Shown: positions 35,727-45,272 of the stretch, in pieces
Numbering within the stretch: position 1 is the first letter of the stretch
Layout: each line of letters starts with the position of its first letter
Assembly (NCBI RefSeq): GCF_000940805.1
Contig: NZ_CP007142.1
Span: 3,510,593 to 3,574,592 of the forward strand
Reading direction: 5' to 3'
From: Gynuella sunshinyii YC6258
GTDB lineage: Bacteria; Pseudomonadota; Gammaproteobacteria; Pseudomonadales; Natronospirillaceae
DNA length: 64,000 nucleotides
Position numbers and translations under genes: made by a program
Notes under the pieces: model-generated
Told to the model about the DNA's origin: nothing
The model's database searches: none
What the model saw: only the letters and a program-made list of their open reading frames with translations

Positions 35727-36683
35727 TTAAGAGGGGGTCACTCCTAAGCACAAAGCAATTGCCGCGAGCGCACCTTTCTCTTCCTTGCTTATTTTGCTTC
35801 CGAAGCCGAAAAAACCACCAGAGGCTTCTGCAATTTCCCTTCCTACTAGAAATAATGATATCTTGAATGAATTTGCCTCTTCAGCAGACAAATTGTTATC
35901 GATAATTTTCTTAAGTTTCCCAAGCTCTTCGATATAGTCAAGCTTCTTTTTGGCCATCTCAGATATAATAGTGGGAACGTCGTTAATCACATTGGTAACA
36001 ATTCTGTTAAGCAATGTATTTGTGATTTTTTCTGGGTCAGATAGCAGCTTAATAAATGCAATAAGTTCTTTCTTGTCGACTTTCCCATCCGCTGCAGCGA
36101 CAAGAAAAAATATCAAAAAAACTGATTGCTTTAATGTCTCGAAGTCATCAGAAGAAAAATTGGTGTTCTCATCGCTTCCATAACCCACACTAACACCAGC
36201 TTGGTCTACATATTTTTCATTCCATATTTTTCCACCTTCTTTGTGTGACTCTAGTCCATCAAAGAAAGCATTTGAAATTGATCCAACTACATCCTCCGAA
36301 AAACCTTCTAACTTGGTGATTTTTAAACGATGTACCGCAAACCCTTCGGAATGATTCGCATTTCTATAAGGTATTATAAATTGTAGCTTTTGCTCATTAT
36401 TCTCAGAAAACCTTACGTCAATAATGAGAGCATCTGTTTTACCTGTTTCTAATGTAATCAAGCCATCTTTAATAAACGCTGCACCTAGTATTTCAGTACC
36501 AAGCTCAGATATTTTCTTTTCTCCCAAGGAGATCGCCTGAATGGAATCCATAACAAGACGTTCCATAAAATTAGATCCGTCAGATTTCAAGTACCCTACT
36601 ATTGGAATAAGTGTTTCTCCAGATGAAACGCTCCATATTGCATGTGATGCAAATTTTCCTGCCATTTTTAATGTTTTTTCCAT
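35727..36683 (-). CDS. Protein with C-terminal TerB-like helical domain
   Basis: The 318-aa soluble protein is AT-rich in DNA compared with the core genes. The C-terminal half resembles TerB/DUF533-type helical domains: FLIFFLVAAADGKVDKKEL starts the acidic helix-loop, and a second unit reads SKISKEEKGALAAIALCLG. The N-terminal half (about 1-180) is not recognised. TerB domains occur in tellurite-resistance and membrane-associated stress complexes, but no other ter gene is nearby. The ATG is preceded by AAAAGGAA. Confidence 0.6.
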   Translation of the reverse strand: MEKTLKMAGKFASHAIWSVSSGETLIPIVGYLKSDGSNFMERLVMDSIQAISLGEKKISELGTEILGAAFIKDGLITLETGKTDALIIDVRFSENNEQKLQFIIPYRNANHSEGFAVHRLKITKLEGFSEDVVGSISNAFFDGLESHKEGGKIWNEKYVDQAGVSVGYGSDENTNFSSDDFETLKQSVFLIFFLVAAADGKVDKKELIAFIKLLSDPEKITNTLLNRIVTNVINDVPTIISEMAKKKLDYIEELGKLKKIIDNNLSAEEANSFKISLFLVGREIAEASGGFFGFGSKISKEEKGALAAIALCLGVTPS

Positions 36684-36804
36684 TATTTTTTCCTTTTATA
36701 ATTTAGTCAGGTAGAAATTCGGATCTAAAGTTGCTTATTGTCCACATAAATGGTGAACAACTTGTTACGAGTTCAGTGCCTACCGTGATGGGGGCTATAG
36801 CTCA

Positions 36805-37086
36805 TTATTTCTCATTCTCAATCCAATAATTGGTTAAAACTTCTTTTTCATTTCCGGAGTAGATTTTTATAACCTGAAATTCTCCGGTTGTTTTATTTAA
36901 TAAATTTTTAAAACTCATTATTCGAATTTTTGCAATTGCCGACCTACTAGAGTCAATAAGGTCAATGGGGGTTTGCAAAGGGAATACCCTGTTTCCATCT
37001 TTTGAAAAGTTATAACTACTACCAGGAACTAGTTCGATTTCAAAATCTATTTGTAGCACCCAATTAAACTTAATACTAAATCCCAA
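36805..37086 (-). CDS. Small hypothetical protein, 93 aa
   Basis: The frame starts at a TTG (37086) behind AAGGAAAAAAAG and reads GFSIKFNWVLQIDFEIELVP, with PIDLIDSSRSAIAKIRI and KEVLTNYWIENEK near the end. It is cytoplasmic and probably beta-rich. I have the impression of a conserved family of short proteins but cannot name it with confidence. A sequence TAAATTGACAG(C/T)TATTG precedes this gene (37131-37111) and the damaged gene at 34047. Confidence 0.55.
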   Translation of the reverse strand: MGFSIKFNWVLQIDFEIELVPGSSYNFSKDGNRVFPLQTPIDLIDSSRSAIAKIRIMSFKNLLNKTTGEFQVIKIYSGNEKEVLTNYWIENEK

Positions 37087-37289
37087 CTTTTTTTCCTTAT
37101 GGTTCCACAGTCAATAGCTGTCAATTTACACGTTTGGATATATTGCTGCACAATGATGGATCCGGGAAAAACAGTCGCCCGGAACCCTGTTTATTTTGGC
37201 TCTCTTTGTAATGTCTCTGATAGTTGACCTATTGGGTAACTATCACAAAGTAACCTGGCTGATCTGAATAACGATTTTCATGCTCATTT

Positions 37290-37520
37290 ATCTGCTAATT
37301 ATCCGGATGTCGCGTGTTAAATGGCATTTTTGGTGATATATAACATGTTCTTAACGCTCTCGGCCAGAGTTTATGAAGGGCGATCCTCAGCCCATGCGTT
37401 AGCCGGGTGAGAGCGTCAATATCACAGAGAAACGCCCGAGGGACACAGCAGGAAACGCAATGATAATAAGGCGTGGCCTTCAAGGAAGATTTGCGACTTC
37501 CTTTATCGGGTCATGATCAT
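37290..37520 (-). pseudogene. REP-type (Y1) transposase remnant 1
   Basis: From the expected ATG at 37520 the frame stops after five codons (CGA TAA). A frame slip later gives [20 protein letters not shown], the N-terminal signature of the IS200/REP-associated Y1 transposase family, followed by degenerate sequence. No catalytic HUH or Tyr part remains. Its upstream flank (37521-37604) matches that of remnant 2. Confidence 0.7.
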
Positions 37521-37679
37521 ATGTACTTACGCTGATATACAGTATCGGATGGTGCCTGTTGTTGTTGGAGTGAATTTCGATGGTTAAAAAGGGTGTCCTG
37601 TTATATTCGCTGTTATATTCATACTTATGATCGCTAAAATAGGAGTGGCTATGTTGAAAGAAGACCAGGGGCTTACATC

Positions 37680-38135
37680 ATGAATATTCAAATCGACAAT
37701 CCCAGGCGCGCCGAAATTACCGTCTTGCTACAGCAACACATGCAGGCAATGGAAGGTCTTTCTCCACCTGAAAGCCGGCACGTGCTTGATATTGAAGGTC
37801 TGTGCAAACCGGAAATCACATTCTGGAGTTGCACTATTAATGGACAGCTGGCAGGTGTTGGAGCACTGAAGCAACTCAATACGGAGCATGGTGAAATAAA
37901 ATCCATGAAGACTGCTTTGGCATTTTTGAAACACGGTGTAGCCTCGGCGCTGCTTCAGCACATCATCCACGAAGCAGCACAACGGAACTATAAAAGACTC
38001 AGTCTGGAAACCGGATCAATGGATTATTTTGTACCCGCTTATCAGCTTTATCTGAAGTTCGGGTTTGTCAGCTGCGGTCCCTTTGCCAACTACGTGGAAG
38101 ATCCGAACAGCCTGTTTTTGACTCGGGAACTGTAA
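37680..38135 (+). CDS. GNAT-family N-acetyltransferase
   Basis: The 151-aa product has the GNAT core: GQLAGVGALKQL, a beta-bulge strand, then the acetyl-CoA loop HGVASALLQHIIHEA and LSLETGSMDYFVPAYQLYLK with FGFVSCGPFANY. Such stand-alone GNATs acetylate small amines, antibiotics or protein N-termini; the substrate cannot be told. It lies between two transposase remnants that share flanking sequence, so it may have travelled with them. The ATG follows an AGGGGC-like site. Confidence 0.9.
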   Translation: MNIQIDNPRRAEITVLLQQHMQAMEGLSPPESRHVLDIEGLCKPEITFWSCTINGQLAGVGALKQLNTEHGEIKSMKTALAFLKHGVASALLQHIIHEAAQRNYKRLSLETGSMDYFVPAYQLYLKFGFVSCGPFANYVEDPNSLFLTREL

Positions 38136-38227
38136 CCGAGTGGAGCAGGTGGGATGCTGATTCTGGGGCAGACAGCCAGCATTTGGATTTGACCGATTTT
38201 TGGTATAGATTGGTTTTTGAACATGCG

Positions 38228-38586
38228 ACAGGACACCCCATCTTAACCAACCACTGCCGGCTTTGGTTCGCATTGATATGCAGCACCACATGGATATGGT
38301 TGGACATCACCGCATAGACGCAGATATTGACGGCAAAGATCTCTCCCATCCACAATAGGCAATCCTCAACCCATTGACGAGCTAGTCTGGGTGAGGGCAT
38401 CAATCCCACAGAGAAACGCCCGACGGACACAGCAGGAAACGCAGTGATAATAAGGTGTGGTTTCAAGGGAGATTTGCGACTTCCTTGGTCGGGTCATTAT
38501 CATGCGTCCTTATTCTGATAAATATATAGTATCGGGCGGTGCCTGTTGTTGAAGTGAATTTCAGTGGTTAAGATGGGTGTCCTGTT
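38228..38586. mobile_element. Small element with terminal inverted repeats
   Basis: The left end (38228-38249, ACAGGACACCCCATCTTAAC..) and the right end (38565-38586, reverse strand) match over 21 bases with a one-base indel. Inside is a Y1 transposase remnant. The 359-bp unit looks like a non-autonomous derivative (MITE-like) or an inverted duplication of the transposase flank. A close match of the right end also lies at 37582-37602, next to remnant 1. Confidence 0.6.
38231..38503 (-). pseudogene. REP-type (Y1) transposase remnant 2
   Basis: From ATG 38503 the frame reads [20 protein letters not shown], then [20 protein letters not shown] and a stop. A shifted frame continues [20 protein letters not shown] and YAVMSNHIHVVLHIN, which holds the HUH-type motif. 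The C-terminal half with the catalytic Tyr is missing: the coding part runs into the left inverted repeat. Part of the segment between the N-terminal signature and RQWVED is deleted. Confidence 0.75.
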
Positions 38587-38837
38587 ATTATCGGTGTCCT
38601 GTTATTAAGAAGCTATGGCGGTATTGGAGGTGGCTAGAGAGTGCAGAAAAGAACAGCCCTAACCATTTTCTGATCGTTGTTACCGCAACATTGCTTGGCG
38701 GGAGTACAGGAGTTTTTCTGATATTTATGACAGAGTTCTGGAGCGCTGTCCGTAGGTGAGTCGCTGAGGAAGAAGACGGCCCAGATCATCCTTAGAAGTT
38801 TTCAATCCGGTTATATATTAGGGCCGTCAAAAGAATT

Positions 38838-39953
38838 ATGAACATACTAGCAGTGTTTCCAACCTATAGATCTAGTGAATATCATGGGAAAGTTGGTGGA
38901 GGTGAGATCTCAAATCGAATACTACTGGAGGCAATGGCGGATAGAGGCCATAGTGTGACAGTATGCACCTTGAATCCTGGACCGCACAGGGATGCGTATA
39001 GAAACGGCGTCAAAGTCATGGGGCCGTTTCTCTTTGGTGATGAACCAATTTATACGAAGGCTTTAAAGGTAATAAGCTACAAAAAACATGTTGAAAAATG
39101 TGTTACCTCCGAGAAACCAGATATTATCCTTTCAGGAACCCATGGAATTGGGGCGTCTTTATCGGTTGCAAAGAAGTATGGGATACCTAGTGCTGTTTTT
39201 ATCAGAGCATTTGAAAACTTCAAGTCGTTAAAAGATTCCAATAGTCGCCTTAAGTTTTTATTTAAAAAAATCTTCTATGGTGACATTGGACCTTCTGCAT
39301 TAAAGAAAGCGGACTATTTGCTACCCAATAGCCTTTTTATGTCCGAAGTCTGTCACGATTACGTCCCAACTTCAGAGCGACGAGTTATTTATCCAGCATT
39401 GATTTTGGAGCGAGTCAATCAAATAAAAAAAGTTCGTGAACCTAAAAATATATTTATGATCAGTTCGGCGGACCATAAAGGTTTCCCTATATTTCAACAC
39501 TTAGCGGAGAAGTTTCCGGAGCTGTCCTTTCACGTTCTTGGCGACTCGGAAAGAGGTAATGGAGAAGAAAGCAGAAAAGGGAATTTGATATTTCATGGTT
39601 GGGCCAATGTTGTTGAGAGTCTAAGTGAAAAAGCAGACCTTTTATTAGTACCGTCTGTTTGGAAGGAGCCTTTTGGCAGAGTTGCAATAGAAGGTTTAAT
39701 TTCGGGTGTTCCTACTTTAGTCAGTAATATAGGTGGACTTCCGGAGGCAGTAAGTTTTGAAAAGAATCTTTTGGTTGATGCCGGCAGCAAAAGTGCGTGG
39801 TGTAAGGCTATTTCTGATTTTATGGAAAACCCTCAAGAAGTATATGCGGCAACTGAGAGGGCTCAGAAAAACATTCATAGGTTTTCATTAGAAACCCAGC
39901 TAGCTAACCTGGAAGGGTTTATTGTAGATGCTTCAGAGAGAAGTAACGGGTAA
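38838..39953 (+). CDS. GT4-family glycosyltransferase
   Basis: The 371-aa product has the GT-B fold of GT4: N-terminal MNILAVFPTYRSSEYHGKVG with GGGEISNRILLEAM, and a C-terminal domain with IFMISSADHKGFPIFQHLA, WKEPFGRVAIEGLISGVPTL and SNIGGLPEAV, the nucleotide-sugar binding E-x7-E region. It should transfer a sugar from a nucleotide donor to a growing glycan at the cytoplasmic face. The DNA is AT-rich. It leads the remains of a polysaccharide locus. The sugar is not predictable. Confidence 0.9.
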   Translation: MNILAVFPTYRSSEYHGKVGGGEISNRILLEAMADRGHSVTVCTLNPGPHRDAYRNGVKVMGPFLFGDEPIYTKALKVISYKKHVEKCVTSEKPDIILSGTHGIGASLSVAKKYGIPSAVFIRAFENFKSLKDSNSRLKFLFKKIFYGDIGPSALKKADYLLPNSLFMSEVCHDYVPTSERRVIYPALILERVNQIKKVREPKNIFMISSADHKGFPIFQHLAEKFPELSFHVLGDSERGNGEESRKGNLIFHGWANVVESLSEKADLLLVPSVWKEPFGRVAIEGLISGVPTLVSNIGGLPEAVSFEKNLLVDAGSKSAWCKAISDFMENPQEVYAATERAQKNIHRFSLETQLANLEGFIVDASERSNG

Positions 39954-39958
39954 GTAAA

Positions 39959-40096
39959 ATAAAAGTACTACACGAGATCAACCAGTTCGTTATTGGTGAT
40001 GTTGAAAAATGGCTCATAGATTTTCAGTTTGTGTCAAAAAAATACAGACCGCGATTATTTTTCTGCCAGCTGAAAGGAAGAGTATGGGATAAGTGA
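39959..40096 (+). pseudogene. Glycosyltransferase N-terminal remnant with lost start
   Basis: Right after the GT4 gene, a frame reads KVLHEINQFVIGDVEKWLID, then FQFVSKKYRPRLFFCQLKGR and a stop at 40094-40096. This matches the usual N-terminus of GT4 enzymes (KVLHxINxxxIGGxEKxLxD). The codon where ATG belongs is ATA (39959-39961). The next 230 bp still read partly like protein (EYLLSPKPAWWENHFSSEVS) but with stops. Confidence 0.5.
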
Positions 40097-40329
40097 GTTC
40101 TTGGGAGTATTTGTTATCTCCCAAACCTGCTTGGTGGGAAAACCATTTTTCTTCTGAGGTGTCAGATCAAGTCGAGACTAATACATCTGAGGTTGCTGTT
40201 CTTTACTTGAAGTATTAAAGGTATGTACGGCGTTATTCGTTTCATCTTTATAGATTCTCTGGGTTTATTGGCTTTATTTTTTGAGTGAACGGGGTTCGTA
40301 ATATCGTTGTCCACGCCTATAACGATAAA

Positions 40330-41100
40330 CGGAAGTAGCGTGCGGCGCAGAGTTTCTTAAAGAGAGCCGCAGTGCTACAAAATATGATAGAGAGTGTAAC
40401 AATTTGTTCGGTACTTGGCATACGGCGGAGACGGCCATTGCTGCCAGTGTTGAGTGTTTTGTATTGATTTCCACGAACCGCCACACCAATATAACGGGGC
40501 CAGCAAGCGGCAGGCGGAACTGGTGTTGCAGGCTTTGGCTCAAGACGGTATTCTCCGCGGTGCGTTTTGGTAGTGTGCTGGGTTCTTCCGATTCTGTGGT
40601 GCCTCAGTTCCGGGACCATATTCGCGATGGCGGCCTGCGGTTACCGTTACCCACCTGGATACTATCCGTTATTTCATGACCATCCCCGAGTTCATTCAGC
40701 CAACTGGTGCTTCAGACTGGTAGTATTGGCTTGGGCGGTGAGGTGTTCATTCTGGAAACTGGGGAGCCGGTAAAGATTGCCGACTTGGCCCGGAAGATGA
40801 TTCTTCTGAAGGGCCTGGAAGAACAAACGAAGAGCATCCCACAAGTAATATTGAAGTGGTTTACACTGACCTGCACCCGGGGGGTAAAAACTATACGGGG
40901 GCTGCTATTGGTGATGATCAGGCGCCTCGCACCCGCCCATTAAGATGGCGCGGGAAGTGTCTTTGAAAAGAGGGCGGGTTGAAGTGCTCTGCCAGTTGCA
41001 GCGAACAAGCCAGCCCTTCGATTGCGCCGCAATTATCGAGGTGCTGAAAGGCGCCAAGGTGGGCTATGCGCCCAATGACGGCTTGAAAGCAAAGGAAAGT
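40330..41100 (+). pseudogene. Decayed CapD/FlaA1-type nucleotide-sugar epimerase/dehydratase
   Basis: Successive frames hold pieces of a CapD-family protein in the right order: NLFGTWHTAETAIAASVECF with VLISTNRH, then VRFGSVLGSSDSVVPQFRDH, then [20 protein letters not shown] with [18 protein letters not shown], and finally MAREVSLKRGRVEVL and PFDCAAIIEVLKGAKVGYAP. At least three frameshifts separate them, and residues that should be catalytic or cofactor-binding (STDKA) are changed to STNRH. The N-terminal membrane and cofactor part is missing. Intact homologues make UDP-sugar precursors for glycans. Confidence 0.75.
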
Positions 41101-41240
41101 CACATTTTATCCTTTGCGTGGTTTGAAAAAATCAGGAAGACTTTATCAACAACCCTGCCAGGGAAACAACGTTTCAAAATCAGGGTTTTATACCCTTAAC
41201 GTGTAAGAAACAAACTGCAAAATTTATATAAGCGCCGCAA

Positions 41241-42527
41241 TTGATAACGAAACTAAAAAGCCTTACCAAAAGCAAATTTGTCCGCAATGTTGCTATCGTA
41301 GCGACGGGTACCGCCGGCGCTCAGGCCATTACTATGGCTTTCTCGCCGGTGATTACCCGCCTGTACGGCCCTGAAGCCTTTGGTATGCTTGGTACCTTTA
41401 TGGCCATATTAACCATTGTGATGCCTGTTGCAGCGCTGGCTTACCCCATTGCTATTGTATTGCCTGAATCAGACGCAGATGCTAAGGGGCTTGCCAGGTT
41501 TAGTGCTGGGCTGGCTTTTGCCATCGCTATAGTAACAGCTTTGGTATTGCTGGCAGCAGGTGGCAGCATAGCTCAAATACTGAGTCTGGAGGCAATAGGG
41601 CCGTTCCTGATGTTTATACCAATAGCCATGTTGTTTTCAGCTTTTCAGCAGATCCTTACCCAGTGGCTGATTCGGAAAAAACAATTCAAGATAACTGCTC
41701 GAGTGGCCGTTATACAGGCCTTAGTAATTAATTTCATGAAAACAGGCGTCGGTTTTCTGTACCCGGTTGGGGGCGCGCTTATTGTTCTGGCAACTCTCGG
41801 CCAGATGCTTCTCGCACTTTTACTGTTGGTAGGGATGCGAGGCAGGGACACTGCGTTGCCAAGAGAAGATGAAAGTACTGCTACGATCAGAGAATTGGCC
41901 AAGCGTCACCGTGATTTCCCGCTGTTTCGTGCTCCACAAAACGCAATTAATGCGTTCTCCCAAAGCTTGCCTGTGTTGATGTTGGCAAGCCTTTTTGGCC
42001 CATCATCGGCCGGTTTCTATAGTCTTGGCAGGACGGTGATGGGTGTACCTTTAAACTTGATAGCTAAATCTGTTGGCGATGTGTTTTATCCTCGCGTTAC
42101 AGAGGCGGTCAATAACAAAGAGAATGTTTTCCGGCCCATCCTTAAAACGACGCTTGCTCTGGCTGCCATTGGCATTGTGCCTTTCACAATTGTGATCGCT
42201 TTGGGACCTTTTCTATTTTCACTGGTATTTGGTTCTGAGTGGGCAGCAGCAGGGGAGTATGCACGCTGGCTTGCTCTGTGGATGTTTTTTGGTTTTATAA
42301 ACAAACCGAGTGTGGCTGCGATGCCGGCATTAGGAATGCAGTCGTGGCTATTGGTCTATGAATTGTTTAGTACAGGTTTGAAGGTTGCTGCGCTAGCACT
42401 AGGTTTTTATTACTTTAACGATGATTTAACTGCTATAGCCTTAATGTGCGCTTCCGGAGTGGTTGCGTATCTGGCGCTTATATTAAAAGTTTTAGTGAGG
42501 GCATATTCTGGTGATTTTAATGGATAA
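41241..42527 (+). CDS. Wzx-like polysaccharide flippase
   Basis: The 428-aa polytopic membrane protein has about 12 hydrophobic segments (for example NVAIVATGTAGAQAITMAFS, FAIAIVTALVLLAA, TTLALAAIGIVPFTIVIALG). The start NVAIVATGTAGAQ...ITRLYGPEAFG is typical of oligosaccharide flippases of the MATE/MVF superfamily, which move lipid-linked glycan repeats across the inner membrane. It begins at a TTG with little ribosome-binding signal; no nearby in-frame ATG is better. It overlaps the methyltransferase gene by eight bases when that gene starts at 42520. Confidence 0.85.
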   Translation: MITKLKSLTKSKFVRNVAIVATGTAGAQAITMAFSPVITRLYGPEAFGMLGTFMAILTIVMPVAALAYPIAIVLPESDADAKGLARFSAGLAFAIAIVTALVLLAAGGSIAQILSLEAIGPFLMFIPIAMLFSAFQQILTQWLIRKKQFKITARVAVIQALVINFMKTGVGFLYPVGGALIVLATLGQMLLALLLLVGMRGRDTALPREDESTATIRELAKRHRDFPLFRAPQNAINAFSQSLPVLMLASLFGPSSAGFYSLGRTVMGVPLNLIAKSVGDVFYPRVTEAVNNKENVFRPILKTTLALAAIGIVPFTIVIALGPFLFSLVFGSEWAAAGEYARWLALWMFFGFINKPSVAAMPALGMQSWLLVYELFSTGLKVAALALGFYYFNDDLTAIALMCASGVVAYLALILKVLVRAYSGDFNG

Positions 42528-43149
42528 GCAGGTTGAAAAAAAACATTATGATTTTTCAAAGTACGTAACTAAAGAACGATGGTGCAGCATATGGCACCAG
42601 TTAGATGAGGTGTTGGGTTTAGAGCCTGAAAGTGTCCTTGAGGTTGGCCCTGGTCCTGGTCTTTTCAAAGCAGTGGCAGGTGGTTTCGGGCTGAAGGTGG
42701 ATACCCTCGATATCGCAGAAGATTTGAATCCAGACATTATTGCATCAGCTGTTGATATGCCACTTTCTGATAAGAGCTACGATGTTGTTTGCTCTTTTCA
42801 GATGCTTGAGCATATTCCATTTGACATGAGTAAAAATGCGCTCAAGGAAATGGCCAGAGTCTCAAGAAATCATATTGTTATTAGTCTTCCAGATGCTGAA
42901 ATTCAATGGCCGTATAGTCTGTATGTGCCAAAACGTGGCACCAAGAAGCTACTACTTAAAAGGCCATTTTCGAAGATTAAAGAACATGAGTTCGATGGTG
43001 AGCACTACTGGGAAATAAACAAGAAGGGTTACGAATTGCAGGTTATTCAGGGGGAAATTGAAAACTCCTTGGAAGGCTTTAAGCTCAAGAAAACATATAG
43101 AGTCCCAGAAAACCCTTACCATCGCTTTTTTGTTTTTGAAAGAATTTAG
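42520..43149 (+). CDS. Class I SAM-dependent methyltransferase
   Basis: I choose ATG 42520 (209 aa); GTG 42511 is an alternative. The SAM-binding motif is VLEVGPGPGLFKAVAG, followed by VDTLDIAEDLNPDIIASAVD and DVVCSFQMLEHIPFDMS, the methyltransferase type 11 layout. The C-terminal part is not typical of a known substrate class. The overlap with the flippase gene suggests co-translation and a role in modifying a glycan or lipid in this locus; substrate unknown. Confidence 0.85.
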   Translation: MDKQVEKKHYDFSKYVTKERWCSIWHQLDEVLGLEPESVLEVGPGPGLFKAVAGGFGLKVDTLDIAEDLNPDIIASAVDMPLSDKSYDVVCSFQMLEHIPFDMSKNALKEMARVSRNHIVISLPDAEIQWPYSLYVPKRGTKKLLLKRPFSKIKEHEFDGEHYWEINKKGYELQVIQGEIENSLEGFKLKKTYRVPENPYHRFFVFERI

Positions 43150-43389
43150 GTAAACATCCGATGGATATTGGTAGGTAGCCGGTCATTTAAACCGTTACAG
43201 CAAATGGTCTTTGCGGCTATTGAGTGGCGCCAGTGATCTGACGATGTAGGTAGTAATTCGCAATGCAATTAATAATGAGGACTGAGGAAATTCAGTCGCT
43301 TAGGCTATAAGTGAGAACAGAATTTCCCAAAACCAGCCCACTCAGCCTGACCCCAGGCACTGACGAGTGAGCTGATTAAAACGCCGGTG

Positions 43390-44817
43390 TTATTGATTCC
43401 CGGCCCGCAGTATGGCTTCGCTCAGAATATCGGCCATCGCGTCCACTTCGGTTTCGTTGATGATCAGCGGTGGCAGTAGTCGTACTGTCGAGCCATGTCG
43501 GCCGCCGACTTCGGTGATAAGTCCGAGGGTCAGTGCTTCTCGTTGAATCTGGCGGGCGCGTTGGCCGTCCAGAGGGTGGTTGCCAAGTGCATCTTGTGGT
43601 TGTTCTGGGTCGACGATTTCCACACCGATCATTAATCCGCGGCCGCGCACTTCGCCAATGATGGGGCTGTGGATTTGTCTGAGCCTGGTGAGCAGTCGTT
43701 CTCCCATTTGTCCGGCGTGCAGGTGCAGCTGGTTGTGGTGCAGCCAGTTCATCACTACCTGACCGGTGGCCATGGCCAGCTGGTTGCCACGAAAGGTGCC
43801 GGCATGGGCACCGGGCTGCCAGGTATCCCAATCCTGGTGATACACCATGAGCGCGAGTGGCAGGCCACCGCCAATGGCTTTGGAGAGCACGATCATGTCC
43901 GGTTCGATACCGGCGTGCTGAAACGCAAAAATCTGCCCGGTGCGTCCCATGCCGGCCTGTACTTCATCCAGAATCAGGGCAATGCCGTGCTGGCGGGTCA
44001 GTCGTCTGAGTCCGCGCAGCCATTCCAGGTCAGCCGGCAACGCGCCGGCCTCTCCCTGAACCGCTTCCACGATGATTGCCGCCGGGGTCAGAACACCGGA
44101 TTCCGGATCTGTCAGCATGCTTTCCAATTGATTCAAACTGGCCTGTACTCCGGCTGCGCCCAATCCATAGGGGCAGCGTCTGGCATGAGGGTAGGGGAGA
44201 AACTGCACGCCTGGCACCGTGGTACCCAGATGGCGTTTCGGCCCGAGGTTGCCCATCAGGCTCAGTGTGCCCTGGGTCATGCCGTGATAGGCACCGGCAA
44301 AGGCAATCACGTTGTGTCGACCGGTTGCGGTTTTGGCCAGTTTGATGGCGGCTTCTACGGCATCGGCGCCACAGGGACTGCAAAACTGCACCCGGCTGTT
44401 GGACTGTAAACCTGCCGGCAGCAGTGCAAATAATCGTTCGATGAATTCATCTTTGACCGGTGTGGTGAGATCCAGGGTCTGCATCGGTATACCGCTGCCA
44501 AGGGTTTGGCGGATGGCTTCCTGTATGTCCGGGTGGTGATGACCCAGGGCCAGGGTGCCGGCGGCAGCGAGGGCATCAATGTACAGCTGGCCACGGCTGT
44601 CTTCTACATAGATACCATGACCACGAACCAGTGCCAGAGGCAACCGGCGGGGATAACTGCGAGCGTTGGATTCACGTTGCTGCTGGCGTTCCAGTAATAC
44701 ATCGTTATCCAGGTTACGGTCTGATTGTTGCTGTAGTCGGGTTAGTGAGTCCGCAGGCGGTTGTGTGTGTGCAGAGGCGGAAGTAACCCGTGTTTCATCG
44801 ATGCAGAGGTTGTCCAT
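43390..44817 (-). CDS. dat: Diaminobutyrate-2-oxoglutarate transaminase
   Basis: The 475-aa class III PLP aminotransferase converts aspartate semialdehyde to L-2,4-diaminobutyrate with glutamate as donor. Supporting motifs are [19 protein letters not shown], the cofactor region [31 protein letters not shown], and [14 protein letters not shown]. The PLP lysine lies in [13 protein letters not shown] (Lys 313). The N-terminus is longer than EctB and fits the PvdH/Dat type used for pyoverdine and other peptides. It lies nine bases after the MbtH gene and so supplies Dab to the NRPS that faces it; the NRPS A domain predicted for Dab fits. Confidence 0.9.
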   Translation of the reverse strand: MDNLCIDETRVTSASAHTQPPADSLTRLQQQSDRNLDNDVLLERQQQRESNARSYPRRLPLALVRGHGIYVEDSRGQLYIDALAAAGTLALGHHHPDIQEAIRQTLGSGIPMQTLDLTTPVKDEFIERLFALLPAGLQSNSRVQFCSPCGADAVEAAIKLAKTATGRHNVIAFAGAYHGMTQGTLSLMGNLGPKRHLGTTVPGVQFLPYPHARRCPYGLGAAGVQASLNQLESMLTDPESGVLTPAAIIVEAVQGEAGALPADLEWLRGLRRLTRQHGIALILDEVQAGMGRTGQIFAFQHAGIEPDMIVLSKAIGGGLPLALMVYHQDWDTWQPGAHAGTFRGNQLAMATGQVVMNWLHHNQLHLHAGQMGERLLTRLRQIHSPIIGEVRGRGLMIGVEIVDPEQPQDALGNHPLDGQRARQIQREALTLGLITEVGGRHGSTVRLLPPLIINETEVDAMADILSEAILRAGNQ

Positions 44818-44826
44818 GTTTCGGGC

Positions 44827-45042
44827 TCATTCATTAGTATTAGATGCCATGGCATCTTTAAGGCTTTTTGGGCGCATATCTGTCCAGGTTTCCTTGATGT
44901 AGGCGAGACATTCGTCTTTAAGACCGCATTTGCCGGCCTTTTGCCAGCCGCCAGGAATATCCTTGTAAGATGGCCAAATGGCGTACTGCTGTTCGTGATT
45001 CACCACAACTTCAAAGTGGGTATCCGGATCATCAAAACTCAT
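44827..45042 (-). CDS. MbtH-like NRPS chaperone
   Basis: The 71-aa product matches the MbtH family: [20 protein letters not shown], then [20 protein letters not shown] and [11 protein letters not shown], with conserved Trp residues. Such proteins bind A domains and activate them or keep them soluble. An AGAAGG site precedes the ATG. It is the first gene of the minus-strand unit and is divergent from the NRPS operon across a Fur-box-like region. Confidence 0.95.
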   Translation of the reverse strand: MSFDDPDTHFEVVVNHEQQYAIWPSYKDIPGGWQKAGKCGLKDECLAYIKETWTDMRPKSLKDAMASNTNE

Positions 45043-45110
45043 AACTTCAATACCTTCTGTGCTCGGCGCAAGTTGCCTGTCTAACGTTTCGTTTCATAGC
45101 ATATCTCTAA

Positions 45111-45129
45111 ATGAAAATAATTATCAATA
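45111..45129. promoter_or_regulatory. Fur-box-like operator between divergent units
   Basis: The sequence ATGAAAATAATTATCAATA, read on the minus strand as TATTGATAATTATTTTCAT, resembles the Fur consensus GATAATGATAATCATTATC. It lies 69 bp upstream of the MbtH gene and 144 bp from the dioxygenase gene, so it could control both directions by iron. The match is by eye and AT-rich sequence can imitate it. Confidence 0.5.
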
Positions 45130-45272
45130 ATATTTAGTTTCGATATCAAATATGTATCATATGCCCGTATTCGAATCGGGATGATTGACATACCAACCAT
45201 TTGCAACCTGCTGTGATCAGGTGAAGTCGTGATCGCAGGGTTCAACAGTGAGACATACAAGGCGGAGAAATA

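Noticed and set aside
38577-38759. 60-aa membrane protein on the plus strand
   Set aside because: It begins inside the inverted-repeat end of the small element, has no ribosome-binding site, and shows one hydrophobic stretch only.
43376-44409. Plus-strand frames opposite the transaminase gene
   Set aside because: They are shadow frames of a well-supported minus-strand gene.
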